From CAZALT01 sp964485515 (GTDB lineage Bacteria > Actinomycetota > Acidimicrobiia > Acidimicrobiales > Acidimicrobilacustridaceae): a stretch of 6,739 nt of DNA. Below, piece after piece: positions 5,880-6,739 of this stretch. Below the pieces are notes generated by a model. That model had not been told where the DNA came from, ran no database searches, and saw nothing but the letters and a program-made list of their open reading frames with translations. The position numbers were made by a program, and so were the translations under genes. The stretch's first letter is position 1. The number at the start of each line of letters is the position of its first letter. The stretch covers positions 1 to 6,739 of the forward strand of contig CAZALT010000182.1 in NCBI GenBank assembly GCA_964485515.1. Reading direction: 5' to 3'.

Positions 5880-5980
5880 CCTTCGCCACGAGATCGCCCA
5901 TTGACGGCGCGGGCGAAGGTCCTTACAGTTACCACGCTCACATGGTCGTAGTTTCGCCGTTGTGATCCCTGGACCTTCGC
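5880..5980. repeat. Set of inverted repeats (GCGAAGGTCC / GGACCTTCGC) around the promoter of the second MerR gene
   Basis: GCGAAGGTCC at 5913-5922 has a perfect 10-bp inverted partner, GGACCTTCGC, at 5971-5980. A further element, CCTTCGCC at 5880-5887, is a perfect 8-bp inverted partner of GGCGAAGG at 5912-5919. The middle copy lies between the -35 (5901-5906) and -10 (5924-5929) hexamers, where operators of MerR-family regulators are normally found. The right copy lies about 40 nt into the predicted transcript. The half-site centres are roughly 36 and 58 bp apart. This looks like a multi-site operator, possibly autoregulatory. If read-through from 5807 occurs, the arms could instead form competing hairpins. 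Confidence 0.55.
5901..5929 (+). promoter_or_regulatory. Sigma-70 type promoter of the second MerR gene (TTGACG-N17-TACAGT)
   Basis: TTGACG at 5901-5906 and TACAGT at 5924-5929 are separated by exactly 17 nt, the best promoter match in the window for the housekeeping sigma factor. Transcription would start near 5936, giving a leader of about 160 nt to the ATG at 6095, or about 70 nt to the GTG at 6008. The spacer is 17 nt, not the 19-20 nt of classic MerR-activated promoters, so repression is likelier than DNA-untwisting activation if a MerR protein binds here. Confidence 0.6.
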
Positions 5981-5984
5981 GACA

Positions 5985-5998
5985 ACCTCAGGTGAGGT
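5985..5998. promoter_or_regulatory. 14-bp palindrome ACCTCAGGTGAGGT in the leader of the second MerR gene
   Basis: ACCTCA (5985-5990) and TGAGGT (5993-5998) are perfect inverted copies around GG. A third TGAGG follows at 5998-6002 in the overlapping run GGTGAGGTGAGG. The right arm overlaps the purine-rich sequence that would serve as ribosome site for the alternative GTG start at 6008, so binding or folding here could affect initiation. It could be a regulator site or chance. Confidence 0.35.
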
Positions 5999-6094
5999 GA
6001 GGCTCTGGTGCAGGTCGATTTCACCTCCTCGAACCGCCAACCGGTATCGAATCCACGGCGCCGTGCGCGGCGGCCGAGTCGGGAGCACACCGCC

Positions 6095-6595
6095 ATGACC
6101 GCACACGAACGCTTCGAGGGCTACAGCGGCGCCAAGACAGCCGAGATCGTCGGTATCACCTACCGCCAGCTGGATTACTGGGCTCGCACCGACCTGGTGC
6201 GCCCGTCGCTCGCCGATGCTGCGGGCAGCGGCAGCCGTCGTCGGTACAGCTACACCGATCTGCTCGAGCTCAAGGTCATCAAGACCCTGCTCGACGCCGG
6301 CATCAAGCTCGAGATGGTGCGCGAGGTGTTCGCCTACCTGCAGAACACCCTCGGCGAAGACGTCACCCAGGCCAGCCTGGTCATCGACGGCAACAAGACG
6401 GTGCTCATCGAGTCCGAGGGCGAGCTCATCGATCTCGTGAAGCGGGGCCAGGGCATGCTCAACGTGCTGCCCCTCGCTGGCCTCGCCCAGGAGCTCGACG
6501 CGGCCATCATCGACCTGCGGCCAGCAGCCGAGACCGATGACGATGCCGACGCGGGCAAGACCGCTACCGTGCGCCGCCTCGCCGTCAACGACTGA
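6095..6595 (+). CDS. MerR-family transcriptional regulator, Rv1830 (ResR/McdR) type
   Basis: From ATG 6095 the protein has 166 residues. The MerR-type helix-turn-helix lies at the N-terminus: YSGAKTAEIVGITYRQLDYW, then ARTDLVRPS, an AAGSGSRRRYSYTDLLELK wing, and LLDAGIKLEMVREVFAYLQ. The segment GITYRQLDYWARTDLVRP is characteristic of the Rv1830 group. The C-terminal half (LVIDGNKTVLIESEGELIDLVKRGQGMLNVLPL) matches that group's small effector or dimer domain. The tail is acidic, then basic. The M. tuberculosis homologue has been linked to control of growth and drug resilience. It sits in the same order after the DUF151 gene as in M. tuberculosis. GGGAG at 6081-6085, 9 nt upstream, supports ATG 6095. 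GTG 6008, with GTGAGG at 5997-6002, would add 29 residues of basic, low-conservation sequence and cannot be excluded. Its own promoter and nearby inverted repeats suggest autoregulation (inferred). Confidence 0.92.
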   Translation: MTAHERFEGYSGAKTAEIVGITYRQLDYWARTDLVRPSLADAAGSGSRRRYSYTDLLELKVIKTLLDAGIKLEMVREVFAYLQNTLGEDVTQASLVIDGNKTVLIESEGELIDLVKRGQGMLNVLPLAGLAQELDAAIIDLRPAAETDDDADAGKTATVRRLAVND

Positions 6596-6739
6596 CAACA
6601 TCGCCGGCGGGGGAGCGCCCAGCGCTTTCCGCGAGCGGACGGTAGGTACGATGCCGTTGTCTCGCGGTCTCAGGGTTCGGCGCTCGAGATCTGCCAGGCA
6701 GGGTCGCCCGGGCGGCTGCTGACATCGAGTAGCTCGTCG
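6596..6739 (+). promoter_or_regulatory. Noncoding 3' end with a putative promoter; no gene recognised
   Basis: No convincing gene lies in the last 144 bases. GGTAGGTACGAT at 6641-6652 holds TACGAT (6647-6652), a TANNNT -10 candidate resembling the GGTAG-type elements before other genes here, so the stretch is probably the leader of the next gene. No good -35 is visible. The glycine riboswitch core was looked for, because gcvP is expected downstream by synteny, and was not found within the window. Confidence 0.3.

Noticed and set aside
5432..6601. 389-codon open frame on the - strand
   Set aside because: It lies antisense to two well-supported genes (DUF151 and MerR) and the intergenic promoter region. 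Its translation has no recognisable domain. Long antisense frames are common in high-GC DNA.
6651..6722. 23-codon ORF starting at an ATG next to the GGTAGGTA element
   Set aside because: The peptide is Arg/Gly/Ser-rich like noncoding high-GC frames, has no ribosome site, and the ATG overlaps the better -10 candidate TACGAT.
6596..6739. Glycine riboswitch expected before a possible downstream gcvP
   Set aside because: I could not find the conserved GGGAGAG, CCGAAGG and CTCTCAGG core elements in either orientation. GCGCCGAA on the - strand alone is not enough.

Overview
The window is high-GC DNA from a member of the Actinomycetota. All genes recognised lie on the + strand. The gene order gcvH, FHA protein, MerR regulator, bifunctional nuclease-family protein, second MerR regulator is the same as the Mycobacterium tuberculosis block Rv1826 (gcvH), Rv1827 (garA), Rv1828, Rv1829, Rv1830. 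The upstream CDP-alcohol phosphatidyltransferase end recalls Rv1822 (pgsA2). The proteins look divergent from the mycobacterial ones, for example a zinc ribbon on the GarA homologue and a long linker in the first MerR protein. A deep-branching actinobacterium such as a member of Acidimicrobiia is therefore plausible, but this is inference. The run of exactly 100 N marks a draft assembly.

Layout: (1) bases 1-293, the C-terminal end of a membrane CDP-alcohol phosphatidyltransferase; (2) 441-2927, an 828-residue sugar-phosphate nucleotidyltransferase (mannose-1-phosphate guanylyltransferase type) fused to a left-handed beta-helix and a degenerate phosphomannomutase-like module; (3) 3098-5240, a probable operon of gcvH, a zinc ribbon-FHA protein (GarA/OdhI type) and an FtsR-like MerR regulator, the last interrupted by the assembly gap; (4) 5322-5807, a DUF151/bifunctional nuclease-family protein with its own putative leaderless promoter; (5) 6095-6595, a Rv1830-like MerR regulator behind a well-formed sigma-70 type promoter surrounded by inverted repeats; (6) 6596-6739, noncoding sequence. 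By synteny with M. tuberculosis, a glycine decarboxylase (gcvP) could follow not far downstream.

Functionally, the first part concerns the envelope: phospholipid head-group transfer and nucleotide-sugar supply. The second part is a central-metabolism and cell-cycle control block: GcvH carries the lipoyl arm of glycine cleavage, GarA-like FHA proteins control 2-oxoglutarate and glutamate flux after Ser/Thr kinase phosphorylation, and the two MerR-family proteins are homologues of regulators linked to division and growth. The strongest points for a second look are: the 100-N gap is flanked by an exact 55-bp duplication, so it is most likely an assembly artefact in an intact gene; the phosphomannomutase-like domain has lost its catalytic motifs; the GarA homologue has a zinc ribbon; and the second MerR gene has an operator-like set of inverted repeats. 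I found no convincing new multi-gene system, CRISPR array, mobile element or RNA gene.
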